From positions 4,147,001 through 4,211,000 of the forward strand of contig NZ_CP094669.1 of the NCBI RefSeq assembly GCF_022827545.1: a DNA stretch of 64,000 bases. Direction: 5' to 3'. Numbering within the stretch: position 1 is the first letter of the stretch; each line of letters starts with the position of its first letter. The position numbers were made by a program, and so were the translations under genes. The notes beneath the pieces were generated by a model that did no database searches, was not told where the DNA came from, and saw nothing but the letters and a program-made list of their open reading frames with translations. The DNA comes from Hymenobacter tibetensis. Lineage in GTDB: Bacteria; Bacteroidota; Bacteroidia; Cytophagales; Hymenobacteraceae. Shown here in pieces: positions 18,263-26,854 of this stretch.

Positions 18263-19813
18263 TCACCAAGGCCGATTCATATTGCGCAGCCGCATCACTA
18301 CGAACGGCGTCTTCATTACCGGCGCAAATACCTCGTTCCAGGCCGCGTGCTGCGTCGCGAGACTATCGTGATACACTGCGTGGTGCATCACCACATACTC
18401 GATGTTGTGGCGTGCCATTAGGTTGGCCATAAGATCGGGCGACATACCGGCTACCTCGCTCCATACCAGCCCCCGCCGATCGGCGCATACCAAGCTGGTG
18501 TTGGGGGCAGGGTCCCCGAGTACATAGATGTTCGTGGTGGGTGCAATACCGTGCTCGGTTAGCTGTTGGCTGCTGCCTTGCAGCCAGGCATAGTCCTGTT
18601 CGGCCATGCGCTTGTGTAGCCGCTGGTAGCCGTCGCGCACCATCAGAATGGAGAGAGCGGCTAACCCAATGCTGGTAGCCCACTTGTACCAGCCGCGGTA
18701 GCTGCCCAGGTTCAGCAAAGCCAGCAACAGCAGTAGAACTGCCAAGGGAGCAAACGAGCAGATAGTGTAATAGTCATGAACAATAAGCTGCGACCCCATT
18801 TGCCAGAAGAAAGCATAGGCAATGGGCACGGCGGCTCCCACCAGCAGTACCAGCGGTAAGCGGCGGCGCAGGTTAGGCAACAGGAAAACCAGAAACAGCG
18901 CCACGCAAGCCCATATTACGCGCTGCTGAGTGCGCGTAGCGGATTCGGTTCCGACGTACCCTTTCAGTGCCCGCCACGTGTGGTGAAACATGTCGCTGTC
19001 GGTAATAGGCCGAAGCTCGCTCAGGAATAAGGTCGCTTGGTGGTAGGTGTTGAGTTGCTGGTTGTGGTAAAAGAACCCTGCAATTGCGCTTACACTGCTT
19101 GCCGCTAGGGCCACAAACCACATCTTCTGGCGCCGCGTCAATAGTTCCGGCTGGAAGTAGCACCACCCGATGACGATGGCCATAGCGCTAATCAGAAATA
19201 ACGCCGTAGTGGTTTTAATCAAACTGGCCAACGTCAGCACCACAATGCCTACTGCTAGGTGGCGAAAGTGACGCTCGTCGAAGAAACGCAGCCAGTAATA
19301 GTAGCCGACGAAGCTCAGAGACAAGCTAAACGGGTCGGGCAGGTAGTTGCCGGCGTAGAAAACAAACGAGGCGGACGACAGTAAAAAGCACGCAGGTACT
19401 AGCGCCGCCACAAAATGGTTGGTACGCTCGAATATTAGCCGAAATAAATAAAAGAACCCAAGTAGCGTGACGCTTACATCCAACACCCGAAACACGGTAT
19501 TGATAGAAGAGCGACCAAACAGCAACCCGCCTACAGCCGCCATATACGCCTGCAAGGGAAATTCAACCCCAGTTACGCCGCCAATAGACCCAATATCGGA
19601 GGTACGGGGCTTCCAGAAGTTGAAGCCATAGTCGTAAAAGTTGATAGCCAGTGCCAGCCGGTCGCCCTGCGCCCAGGAATGGTAGCCGGATGGCATCCGG
19701 GAGAGATAAGGCCAATAGAACAGGGCACCGAGCGCCACTACCAATACCGCCGCGGCAATATGATAGGGCTTATTGGCAAGGCCTTTCGTAGAAAACCAAG
19801 ATGCGAGTTGCAA
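18263..19813 (-). CDS. Multi-pass membrane protein, GT-C (GT39/ArnT-like) glycosyltransferase candidate
   Basis: 516 residues, about eleven membrane helices. It starts at a TTG: an in-frame stop lies a few codons upstream and the next Met is after the first helix. The layout of one helix, a long first external loop (SGYHSWAQGDRLALAINFYD) and many following helices, then a soluble C-terminal domain, fits GT-C enzymes that move sugars from lipid carriers. The acidic residue in that loop is a candidate catalytic Asp. No sugar or acceptor can be named. It is followed 32 bases later by the jelly-roll lipoprotein gene. Confidence 0.7.
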   Translation of the reverse strand: MQLASWFSTKGLANKPYHIAAAVLVVALGALFYWPYLSRMPSGYHSWAQGDRLALAINFYDYGFNFWKPRTSDIGSIGGVTGVEFPLQAYMAAVGGLLFGRSSINTVFRVLDVSVTLLGFFYLFRLIFERTNHFVAALVPACFLLSSASFVFYAGNYLPDPFSLSLSFVGYYYWLRFFDERHFRHLAVGIVVLTLASLIKTTTALFLISAMAIVIGWCYFQPELLTRRQKMWFVALAASSVSAIAGFFYHNQQLNTYHQATLFLSELRPITDSDMFHHTWRALKGYVGTESATRTQQRVIWACVALFLVFLLPNLRRRLPLVLLVGAAVPIAYAFFWQMGSQLIVHDYYTICSFAPLAVLLLLLALLNLGSYRGWYKWATSIGLAALSILMVRDGYQRLHKRMAEQDYAWLQGSSQQLTEHGIAPTTNIYVLGDPAPNTSLVCADRRGLVWSEVAGMSPDLMANLMARHNIEYVVMHHAVYHDSLATQHAAWNEVFAPVMKTPFVVMRLRNMNRPW

Positions 19814-19946
19814 GCAGAAGTTTTATATGATGATGACTATACCCCTATCGTTTGGCACGCAAAACAATAAGCCCTCCTGAAGCCTCAAGTGGTTTCACCC
19901 AAGGACCAGTCCGTTTGCAGGTAGCGCGTGGTGCTACGCTATAGGC

Positions 19947-22382
19947 TTAGCCAACTACCAGTTCGCCGAAGTTGGCTGCCACTACCACGTTCGGAAGGGT
20001 CAAACCAGTTTCCAGCGTTGCCTCCTCCAGCTCTGCCAGTTCCCCATCAATGCTGAAGGTGGTAGCACCGAAAGGCAGGCCGTGCAGCACCACACGGTAC
20101 TGCTTGAAGCTCGGCTGATAATCGCCTTCAATAGCTTGCTGCAGCAAAAGCCCTTTGTCGCTACCAACTACCGTGAAGCGGCGCGTCGTGCTGTGGCCTT
20201 CCACGTAGCCGTAGCCTTCGCCCCCGTCGTCGTAGAGGACGCTGGCTTGCTCGCCGGCTTTGTAGTAGACGTGCAACGTCACCTCTTCAATAGTCAGCTG
20301 GCCTACATACTGCTGCACCGGATAAAACGGAATAACTGCGCCCGCCCGAACAAACAAGGGAATCCGGTCGAGGCCGGCCGTGGCCCACACTTCAGCCCCG
20401 CCGGTTTTGGGCTCGTCGGTGTAGTAGTAGAACCAGTCGCCGCGAGGCAGATACATCCAGCGGCCATCTACGCCGGCCTGCGTGATGGGGCACACCAGCA
20501 GATGGTCGCCGAGGCTGAACTCGGCCATGCGCAGGTAGGTTTCTGTGTCGTTCTGGTCGAGGAAAGGCAGGGGGCGCAGCATCGGAGTACCCTGCTGCAC
20601 ATACTGCCAGAACGTGGTGTACATGTACGGCAGCAGCCGGTAGCGCAGTTCGATGAAGCCTTTCGCCAACTCGGCAGCTTCCTCCCCAAACGACCAGGGC
20701 TCCTGGTCGCCGTGGTCGCCGGAACTGTGGGTGCGGAAAAACGGATGGAAGGCGCCTAGTGCCACCCAACGCACATACAGCTCTGCGTCGGGAGTATCGA
20801 TGAAGCCCCCAATGTCGGAGCCGATAAAGCTGAACCCGGAAATACTCAGCCGCTGGCACTGAATGTTGGCTAGCCAGAGGTGTTCCCACGACGCAATGTT
20901 GTCGCCGGTCCAGGCGGAAGAATAGCGCTGCCCACCAGCGTAGGTGCTGCGCGTAATGCTGAAAGGCCGATTGGGGTAGCTGAATTGCTTGACGCCGGCC
21001 GCCGTGGCCCGCGCCATTTGCATGCCGTACACGTTATGTGCCTTCTTATGCGACGCCGGATGACCTTCGTAGTGGAAACGTACATCGTCGGGGAAGGTGC
21101 CTTTTTCGAACACGGCCGGCTCGTTCATGTCGTTCCAAACGCCCTTCACGCCATCTTCCTGAATCAAGCCTTTGAAGAGGCCCGCCCACCACTCGCGCAC
21201 TTCGGGGCGGGTGTAGTCGGGGAAGTTGCAGAGGCCGGGCCATACTGACCCTTTCATCAGCGGACCGTCGCCGCGGCGGCAGAAGTAGTCGTTGGCTAGG
21301 GCTTCGGTATAGACGCTGTAGTTGGGGTCAATCTTGATGCCGGGGTCGATGATGACGATGGTTTTGAAGCCATCGGCGGCCAACTCCTGCACCATGCGCT
21401 TAGGCTCCGGGAAATGCTGCGGGCTCCACGTGAAGCACCGGTACCCGTCCATGTAGTCGATATCGAGGTAGAGGGCGTCGCAGGGAATCTGCCGGTCGCG
21501 GAAGCCCTGCGCAATGGCTTTCACGTTGCTCTCAGGGTAGTAGCTCCACTTGCATTGGTGGTAGCCCAGCGCCCAGAGCGGCGGCATTTCGGGCGGGCAC
21601 GTCAGGCGGGTGTACTCCTGCGTGACTTCCATCAACGAGGGCCCGTAGATGAAGTAGTAGTTCATCTCGCCGCCCTGCGCCCAGAAGCTGGTCACATCGG
21701 CACGCTCGGCAGCAAAGTCGAAGTTCGAGCGGAACGAGTTGTCGAAGAAGATACCGTGCGCCAAGCGCTGCTGCAGCTCGATGTAGAACGGAATATTCTT
21801 GTAGAGCGGATCGGTGCCTTTCACGTAGCCGTAGGTATCGGTGCCCCAGTTGGTGAAGCGCCGGCCGCGCAGGTTCATGTTGTCGGGTTTGTCGCCGAGG
21901 CCGTAGTAGCAGACGCCACTTTGCACCTGCTTGCTCATCTTCACGATGTCGTTGCCGGAATCGTAGTCGTACTCCCAATGAAAGCCTTTGTCGTCCTGCA
22001 TGAGTATCACGCCCGAGCGGTTGAGCACCCGGGTGCGCAGGCCTTCTTTGGACACGGTGCAGATCAGGCGGTCGGTGGTAATGCGGTAGTGGTCGGTTTT
22101 TTCGCGAAACTCCAAAAAAACAGGGGTTTGGCGAGTGGGCACGCCCTCGGGAAATGCATAGCTGAAATCAGGCGCAAAACCCGCTTCCGTGGCAAACCGA
22201 AACCGCAATACTTTATCGGTAATCACCTCAACCCGCAGCTGCACATCATTGTCGCAGCGAAAAAGAAAATCGGTGCCTTCTTGCTGACTGGCAACCACCT
22301 GGCCTGGAAAAAACTCCTGTTTCGCTTTGGCGGCCAGGTCGTTTACCATGTAGTTTTGGCCCTGGAAATTATCTTCGTTCAT
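19947..22382 (-). CDS. Glycoside hydrolase family 31 alpha-glucosidase
   Basis: 811 residues from ATG 22382 (MNEDNFQGQNY); no signal peptide, so cytoplasmic. N-terminal beta domain with CYYGLGDKPDNMNLRG and RRFTNWGTDTYGY, then the (beta/alpha)8 barrel with YHQCKWSYYPE, ALYLDIDYMDG, the nucleophile motif GVWNDMNEPAVF (Asp418) and acid/base motif WTGDN (Asp494). C-terminal beta domains include the DUF5110-like segment (YYKAGEQASVLYDDGGEGYGY). GH31 enzymes release glucose from the non-reducing end of alpha-glucans. It is divergent from a glycogen-synthase-like gene and close to a branching enzyme gene, in keeping with alpha-glucan metabolism. Confidence 0.96.
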   Translation of the reverse strand: MNEDNFQGQNYMVNDLAAKAKQEFFPGQVVASQQEGTDFLFRCDNDVQLRVEVITDKVLRFRFATEAGFAPDFSYAFPEGVPTRQTPVFLEFREKTDHYRITTDRLICTVSKEGLRTRVLNRSGVILMQDDKGFHWEYDYDSGNDIVKMSKQVQSGVCYYGLGDKPDNMNLRGRRFTNWGTDTYGYVKGTDPLYKNIPFYIELQQRLAHGIFFDNSFRSNFDFAAERADVTSFWAQGGEMNYYFIYGPSLMEVTQEYTRLTCPPEMPPLWALGYHQCKWSYYPESNVKAIAQGFRDRQIPCDALYLDIDYMDGYRCFTWSPQHFPEPKRMVQELAADGFKTIVIIDPGIKIDPNYSVYTEALANDYFCRRGDGPLMKGSVWPGLCNFPDYTRPEVREWWAGLFKGLIQEDGVKGVWNDMNEPAVFEKGTFPDDVRFHYEGHPASHKKAHNVYGMQMARATAAGVKQFSYPNRPFSITRSTYAGGQRYSSAWTGDNIASWEHLWLANIQCQRLSISGFSFIGSDIGGFIDTPDAELYVRWVALGAFHPFFRTHSSGDHGDQEPWSFGEEAAELAKGFIELRYRLLPYMYTTFWQYVQQGTPMLRPLPFLDQNDTETYLRMAEFSLGDHLLVCPITQAGVDGRWMYLPRGDWFYYYTDEPKTGGAEVWATAGLDRIPLFVRAGAVIPFYPVQQYVGQLTIEEVTLHVYYKAGEQASVLYDDGGEGYGYVEGHSTTRRFTVVGSDKGLLLQQAIEGDYQPSFKQYRVVLHGLPFGATTFSIDGELAELEEATLETGLTLPNVVVAANFGELVVG

Positions 22383-22584
22383 AGGAGGTACGCGGGTGCG
22401 GAGGGTAGAAACCGAGAAGCTAAGTGAATGCCGGACGCGCCGGAAACTGCCTCTGTTAAGCCTGTAAAGGTAAAAATGAATCCCACGAATTTTGCCTAAC
22501 ATTGACCATCATTCCCTATAATTGCCCTGGCGGCCCTATCAGTGCAATTTTTTTGGGAATTACCGCTCTCCTTTGCCGCCGCTC

Positions 22585-23622
22585 ATGAAAACTACCCCAC
22601 TGAAAGTACTATTATTGGGCTGGGATGCACCCGATGTACCCACCGACGTAGTACCCCCAACCTCTACCCTACTTCAAGCCCTAGCCCCCCGTGCCGACCT
22701 AACACTTCTGTTGCCGCGCCTCTCGGAACCCATGCGGCTTTCCAGCCTAGTTCAAACCACCGGACTAGGCAACCTCACCGCTGAGGAGCTGGTACTGGTA
22801 GAGTCATTATACGAGTCAGACCGGTCACAAACAATACAGTGGCCCGCCGCGCCCTACTTGGGCGCCACCCTCAGCCAGGAAGATTCGGCTGGCGTGCCGG
22901 CAGCCCCATACATCGGCCGCTCAAGCGAGCAGGCGGACATGCCGTACGAGGCACCATCTGCTGACTTCGGCACCGTTGAGGAGGCCGCGGCTAGTGAAAT
23001 CGGAGTAGGCGAAGCCGCCGACCTAGCGTTTGATGATGCCCCAGCACAGCCTGATGCCAGCGCATTTGCCGGTGAGGAAGCAGCGGAGTCCACGGACACA
23101 CCAAGTTTTTCGTCCAAAAACATAGCGGAGCTAGAGGCAGTGCCTTCCACTTGGCGGACAGAGCTACCAGTGCACCATTCCATTCTGGATGTAGCCATGG
23201 CGGCTTTGCAGCAGCTACCAACGGACGATGCTAGCCTCAATTTTCGGGTGATTCAGTACGCCCGGTTGGCTACTCGGCTGGCTTCCAGCCAGGATTTCTC
23301 TGTGATTTATGCTTCCGACTGGCAGTCGTGGCTGGCCGGCATGGAAATTCGGCAGCTCACGGGGAAGCCGCTTGTGCTGCACGTGTACAGCCTAGCCCAA
23401 GAGCGCAATACCCCCGCCGATCGGGGTTGGGTGACGGAGCTGGAGCGCATTGCGCTACGCCGCGCCGATCTGGTGCTGACAGCTACCGCCGACCTTGCGT
23501 TGCGCGTGATAGAGATGCACGATGTGGCTCCGCAGCGCGTACGGCGCCTGAGTCGCGCCGCCAATCAGGAGCCCGACCTGCTGGCCGAAACCATTCTGTC
23601 GGCACTGCGGGAAGTATCGTAA
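22585..23622 (+). CDS. Glycogen-synthase-like N-terminal domain protein (glycosyltransferase relative, probably inactive)
   Basis: 345 residues from ATG 22585. The start LKVLLLGWDAPDVPTD aligns by eye with the opening KVLMFGWEFPP of bacterial glycogen synthases, but the Gly-rich nucleotide loop (GGLGT) is replaced by DVVPPTST. Residues about 240-320 (VIYASDWQSWLAG, GKPLVLHVYSLAQER, RRADLVLTATADLALRVIEM) correspond to the end of the GT-B N-terminal Rossmann domain. The protein then stops: the C-terminal sugar-nucleotide domain is absent. Between lies an acidic, Ala-rich, probably disordered stretch (about 90-210) with two copies of PAAPYxG. Likely a regulator or relic, not an active synthase. 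Confidence 0.7.
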   Translation: MKTTPLKVLLLGWDAPDVPTDVVPPTSTLLQALAPRADLTLLLPRLSEPMRLSSLVQTTGLGNLTAEELVLVESLYESDRSQTIQWPAAPYLGATLSQEDSAGVPAAPYIGRSSEQADMPYEAPSADFGTVEEAAASEIGVGEAADLAFDDAPAQPDASAFAGEEAAESTDTPSFSSKNIAELEAVPSTWRTELPVHHSILDVAMAALQQLPTDDASLNFRVIQYARLATRLASSQDFSVIYASDWQSWLAGMEIRQLTGKPLVLHVYSLAQERNTPADRGWVTELERIALRRADLVLTATADLALRVIEMHDVAPQRVRRLSRAANQEPDLLAETILSALREVS

Positions 23623-23729
23623 CGACAGGAAACCAGAAAGCTACTTTTACCTAATTGCCGCTTCTTTCTTCATGGAGGAGCGGCAATTGGCTTGTATAGG
23701 TATTTTCGTTTCAAACTATAGGTAGGTGC

Positions 23730-23737
23730 TACCTTTG
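23730..23737 (+). promoter_or_regulatory. Candidate -7 promoter box TACCTTTG
   Basis: Exact TAnnTTTG, 40 bases before the ATG at 23778. The -33 element is not clear. Confidence 0.45.
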
Positions 23738-23777
23738 CAGCGCGCAACACATAGCGCATTACCCTTTGCGTTTTTCT

Positions 23778-24251
23778 ATGGCTGATTCTCAGGAACAGGT
23801 TTTCGATGCCGAATTAGAGTTGCACCCCAGCGACGGGGGTGTGTTTCTTTTCGTTCCTTTCAATGTGCCGGAAGTGTTCGGCCAGCGGGCTCCAGTGCAC
23901 GTCCGCGGTACCCTCGACGGCTTTCCGTTTCGGCTGTCTTTAGTGCTCGACGAGGACGGACTCTATATTCTGCCCGTAAATAAGCAACTGCGCAATACCA
24001 TCGGCAAGACATGGGGCCTCTCGGTGCACGTGACCATGGCGCTGGACACCGACGAGCCTGGCTTCACCATACCCGAAGACCTAGTTCGTGCCCTCGAGCG
24101 GACCGGCCTACGTGCCAAGTTCGACCAGCTTGCCTACCCGCACCGTCGCGAGTACGTGCAGTGGGTGGAGCGAGCCAAAAAGCCCGAAGCCCGTATCCGC
24201 CGTATCAACGAAGTGCTGGAAGGGGCTGAAGCAAGCAGGAAATTGAAGTAG
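23778..24251 (+). CDS. DUF1905 plus YdeI/OmpD-associated family protein
   Basis: 157 residues from ATG 23778. Residues about 5-95 show the DUF1905 beta-barrel (FDAELELHPSDGGVFLFVPF, VHVRGTLDGFPFRLSL, LPVNKQLRNTIGKTWG). The C-terminal 60 residues carry the YdeI-like helical motif (YPHRREYVQWVERAKKPEAR, then IRRINEVL). Soluble and cytoplasmic; biochemical role unknown for the family. Confidence 0.88.
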   Translation: MADSQEQVFDAELELHPSDGGVFLFVPFNVPEVFGQRAPVHVRGTLDGFPFRLSLVLDEDGLYILPVNKQLRNTIGKTWGLSVHVTMALDTDEPGFTIPEDLVRALERTGLRAKFDQLAYPHRREYVQWVERAKKPEARIRRINEVLEGAEASRKLK

Positions 24252-24274
24252 GGGAAGATTCGAAGCCCACTGCT

Positions 24275-24505
24275 TTAAATAAATTGTTTCCTAAGCGGCC
24301 CTTCTCTTTCCACTTTGTTAATGGCCTCCAACCAGTATTCCCAGAAGGCGCTGTCTGCTGGGGTGTCTGCTTTAATATATTCGCCTCCGCTCAGTATATC
24401 TGTTAAATCATTTGAGCCAGTCAACTCCCAGTAATATTTGAGCATATATAGCATGGCTTCGTAGCCTTGCTTCTCGGTTATTGTTTTTTTGCTGTCGATT
24501 TTCAT
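24275..24505 (-). CDS. Small hypothetical helical protein, 76 residues
   Basis: ATG at 24505 (MKIDSKKTITEKQGYEAM). Mostly helical with aromatic residues (MLYMLKYYWELTGSNDL, SAFWEYWLEAINKV). The pattern GYEAM...YYWELTGS.DL..IL...DG-like and W..WL.AI recalls small proteins common in Bacteroidota and sometimes found as immunity-like genes, but no toxin is nearby. Base composition is more AT-rich than its neighbours. It lies downstream of the branching enzyme gene beyond a hairpin. Confidence 0.6.
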   Translation of the reverse strand: MKIDSKKTITEKQGYEAMLYMLKYYWELTGSNDLTDILSGGEYIKADTPADSAFWEYWLEAINKVEREGPLRKQFI

Positions 24506-24533
24506 AGCCTTTTTGAAGTTTAGCTTTGTGCAC

Positions 24534-24575
24534 TGGCCACGGTTTAGCAGACTCATTTGGGCTAAACAGTGGCCA
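24534..24575 (-). terminator. Hairpin downstream of the branching enzyme gene
   Basis: TGGCCACGGTTTAGC (24534-24548) pairs with GCTAAACAGTGGCCA (24561-24575), one mismatch, 12-base loop. It begins 16 bases beyond the glgB stop on the minus strand. Confidence 0.6.
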
Positions 24576-24590
24576 ATGCCCATCTCGCTT

Positions 24591-26639
24591 TTACCCTATG
24601 CGCGTCAGTACCAGGGCTGTACGATTGGTGACGTAAAGGCTCAGTTTCTCCAAGCCCTCTTCATCAAACGTCTCGTAGGTAAGGGACGTGTCCACGCGGT
24701 TGTGGCCGCCAAATTCGGGTGCATCGGTGCTGAGCAGGATACGGTAGCGGCCAGACTTCGGCACGAAGAAGTGGTAGTCGGGAATGCTGTTCGAGACGTG
24801 GAAGTTGAAGACAAACACCAACGGGCCCCGCTCGAAAATCAGCACTTGGTTGACGGTGTCGATGTTGAGCTGGTGGGCCGCAGGAAAGGACAGCAAGTGG
24901 TTTTTGCGCGCTAGGGTGAGTTGCGCGTGGTCGAAGGCGAGTAGCTGCTTGAACTTCAAGTCGGGGTTGTCGGCGAGGCTCCATTGCCGGCGGGCGAAGT
25001 GGTAGCTCCAGTCGTTGCCTTCGCGCGGAAAGTCCACCCATTCCGGATGGCCAAACTCGTTGCCGATAAAGTTGAGATACGCTTCGCCGCCCAAGCTCAA
25101 GGTAAGCAGCCGAATGAGCTTATGCAGCGCAATTCCCCGGTCGGTTATTGCATCGGGGTCGTCTTTGTGCATGTGCTCATAAATGGCCTTATCAAGCAGC
25201 CAATGTGAGAGGGTTTTGTCGCCCACCAGCGCTTGGTCGTGGCTTTCGGCGTAGGCCACGGTTTTTTCCCCGGCGCGGCGGTTGGTGAGCGTGTACCACA
25301 GATCGTGCAGGTTCCAGTTTTCGTCGCGGGTGTGCTTAAGCAGCTTGATCCAGTAGTCGGGGATGCCCATGCCGAGGCGATAATCGAACCCCACCCCTCC
25401 TTCTACAATAGGCCGGCACAGGCCGGGGAGGCCGCTCATGTCTTCGGCAATCAGCAGGGCGCCTTTCTTGGTTTCGTGTACCAGCGTGGTGGCCAGCTGC
25501 AGATACAGAATGGCATCCTCGTCGGCTTCCGGGCCGAAATACTGCTGGTAGCCGGTGAAGGCTACACCCTCGCCGTGGTGTTGGTAGAGCATGCTTGTTA
25601 CCCCATCGAAGCGGAAACCGTCGAAGTGGTATTCTTCCAGCCAATAGCGCAGGTTGCTGAGCAGAAAGCGTTGTACCTCGGGCTTGCCATAGTCGAAGAG
25701 TTTGGAATCCCAGCCGGGGTGGTTGCCGCGCGGACCGGGGTGGAAATACTGCCCGCCGGAACCGTCGAAATCGGCTAAGCCTTCGGCCTCGTTCTTCACA
25801 GCATGCGAGTGCACAATATCCAGCAGCACCGCTATGCCGCGCTGATGGGCTTCGTTGATTAGATACTTTAGGTCTTCGGGCGTGCCGAAGCGCGAACTGG
25901 CCGCAAAAAAATTGGCGACATGGTAGCCAAACGAGCCGTAATACGGGTGCTCCATCACGGCCATCAGCTGCACGCAGTTATACCCGCCATCCTGAATGCG
26001 GGGCAGAATGTTGTCGGCAAATTCGCGGTAGGTACCCACCCGCTGGTCTTCAGTGGCCATGCCTACGTGCGCCTCGTATATCAGCGGCTCCTTGACGTGG
26101 TTGTGGATGCGAAATTTCTGGTCGGTCCAGATGAACTGCTTGTCGGGGCGCCACAGCTGGCCGGCAAAGTCATGCGTGTGCTCGTCTTGCACCGCGCGGT
26201 GCAGAGTGGCGGGCAACCGGTCTTTGCCACCTTTAGCTGTCTGGACGTGCACCTTGAATCGGCTGCCGTGCGTAAGGCGGTCCTGGTAGTCTCGGTCGGG
26301 CAGAAACACTTCCCATACCCCGTCTTCCGTGCGTGTAAGCGGCGTAGCCTGCCGGTCCCAGCCGTTGAAGTCACCGATCAGCGACAAAGCCTGGGCAGCG
26401 GGGGCCCACTCCCGGAACCAGAAACCCCGGCGGCGCGAGTCGTAATTCAGCCCTAGTTGCTGGTGAGAAGAAGCGAACTTGCTCAGGGAGCCCCACTGGT
26501 CCTTTATTTCGTTGAGGCGCTGGTTGAGGCGCGCGAGGCGCCGACGCAACACGGGCTCGTAGGGCGTGAGCCAGGGATCTTGCTGCACCAACGGAAGATG
26601 AGGTGTTTTCAGAGCTGGAATGAGCATGTCGGAAGCCAT
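24591..26639 (-). CDS. glgB: 1,4-alpha-glucan branching enzyme (GH13, eukaryote-type length and motifs)
   Basis: 682 residues. N-terminal CBM48-like domain (GFWFREWAPAAQALSLIGDFNGW), then the GH13 barrel with YEAHVGMATEDQRVGTYREF, VLLDIVHSHAV, nucleophile FRFDGV (Asp345), acid LLIAEDMSG (Glu399) and transition-state Asp in AESHDQ (Asp468). The C-terminal beta domain ends VTNRTALVLTRIG. The sequence style (VMEHPYYGSFGYHVANFFAASSRFGTP) is that of GBE1-like enzymes rather than E. coli GlgB. It makes alpha-1,6 branches in glycogen. Near the GH31 and glycogen-synthase-like genes; no classical glgC or full glgA in this window. Confidence 0.95.
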   Translation of the reverse strand: MASDMLIPALKTPHLPLVQQDPWLTPYEPVLRRRLARLNQRLNEIKDQWGSLSKFASSHQQLGLNYDSRRRGFWFREWAPAAQALSLIGDFNGWDRQATPLTRTEDGVWEVFLPDRDYQDRLTHGSRFKVHVQTAKGGKDRLPATLHRAVQDEHTHDFAGQLWRPDKQFIWTDQKFRIHNHVKEPLIYEAHVGMATEDQRVGTYREFADNILPRIQDGGYNCVQLMAVMEHPYYGSFGYHVANFFAASSRFGTPEDLKYLINEAHQRGIAVLLDIVHSHAVKNEAEGLADFDGSGGQYFHPGPRGNHPGWDSKLFDYGKPEVQRFLLSNLRYWLEEYHFDGFRFDGVTSMLYQHHGEGVAFTGYQQYFGPEADEDAILYLQLATTLVHETKKGALLIAEDMSGLPGLCRPIVEGGVGFDYRLGMGIPDYWIKLLKHTRDENWNLHDLWYTLTNRRAGEKTVAYAESHDQALVGDKTLSHWLLDKAIYEHMHKDDPDAITDRGIALHKLIRLLTLSLGGEAYLNFIGNEFGHPEWVDFPREGNDWSYHFARRQWSLADNPDLKFKQLLAFDHAQLTLARKNHLLSFPAAHQLNIDTVNQVLIFERGPLVFVFNFHVSNSIPDYHFFVPKSGRYRILLSTDAPEFGGHNRVDTSLTYETFDEEGLEKLSLYVTNRTALVLTRIG

Positions 26640-26854
26640 GGGAGCGGAGTTGTGGGTGAGCGGGTAAGTTAGGAACTGATACGAAAGAACGTGCTAGCTG
26701 AACGCAACAGTGCGCAGAATGGCAGTTACCGGAGTGGTAATTTCCAGCGAAATTGTCGTTATCCTTATCAATTCCGGCGCAAGTATCGTTTGAACTCGGT
26801 ACTTAGCAGCTAGTTAGGCGTTACTTCTTTTCTCTGCTCCTCTACCTCTGCTCT

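Noticed and set aside
20082..20759. 225-codon plus-strand open frame
   Set aside because: Antisense of the GH31 C-terminal half, no domain.
21414..22427. 337-codon plus-strand open frame
   Set aside because: Antisense of the GH31 gene, explained by GC-rich codon bias; no recognisable domain.
25233..25778. 181-codon plus-strand open frame
   Set aside because: Antisense of glgB, whose catalytic residues are intact.
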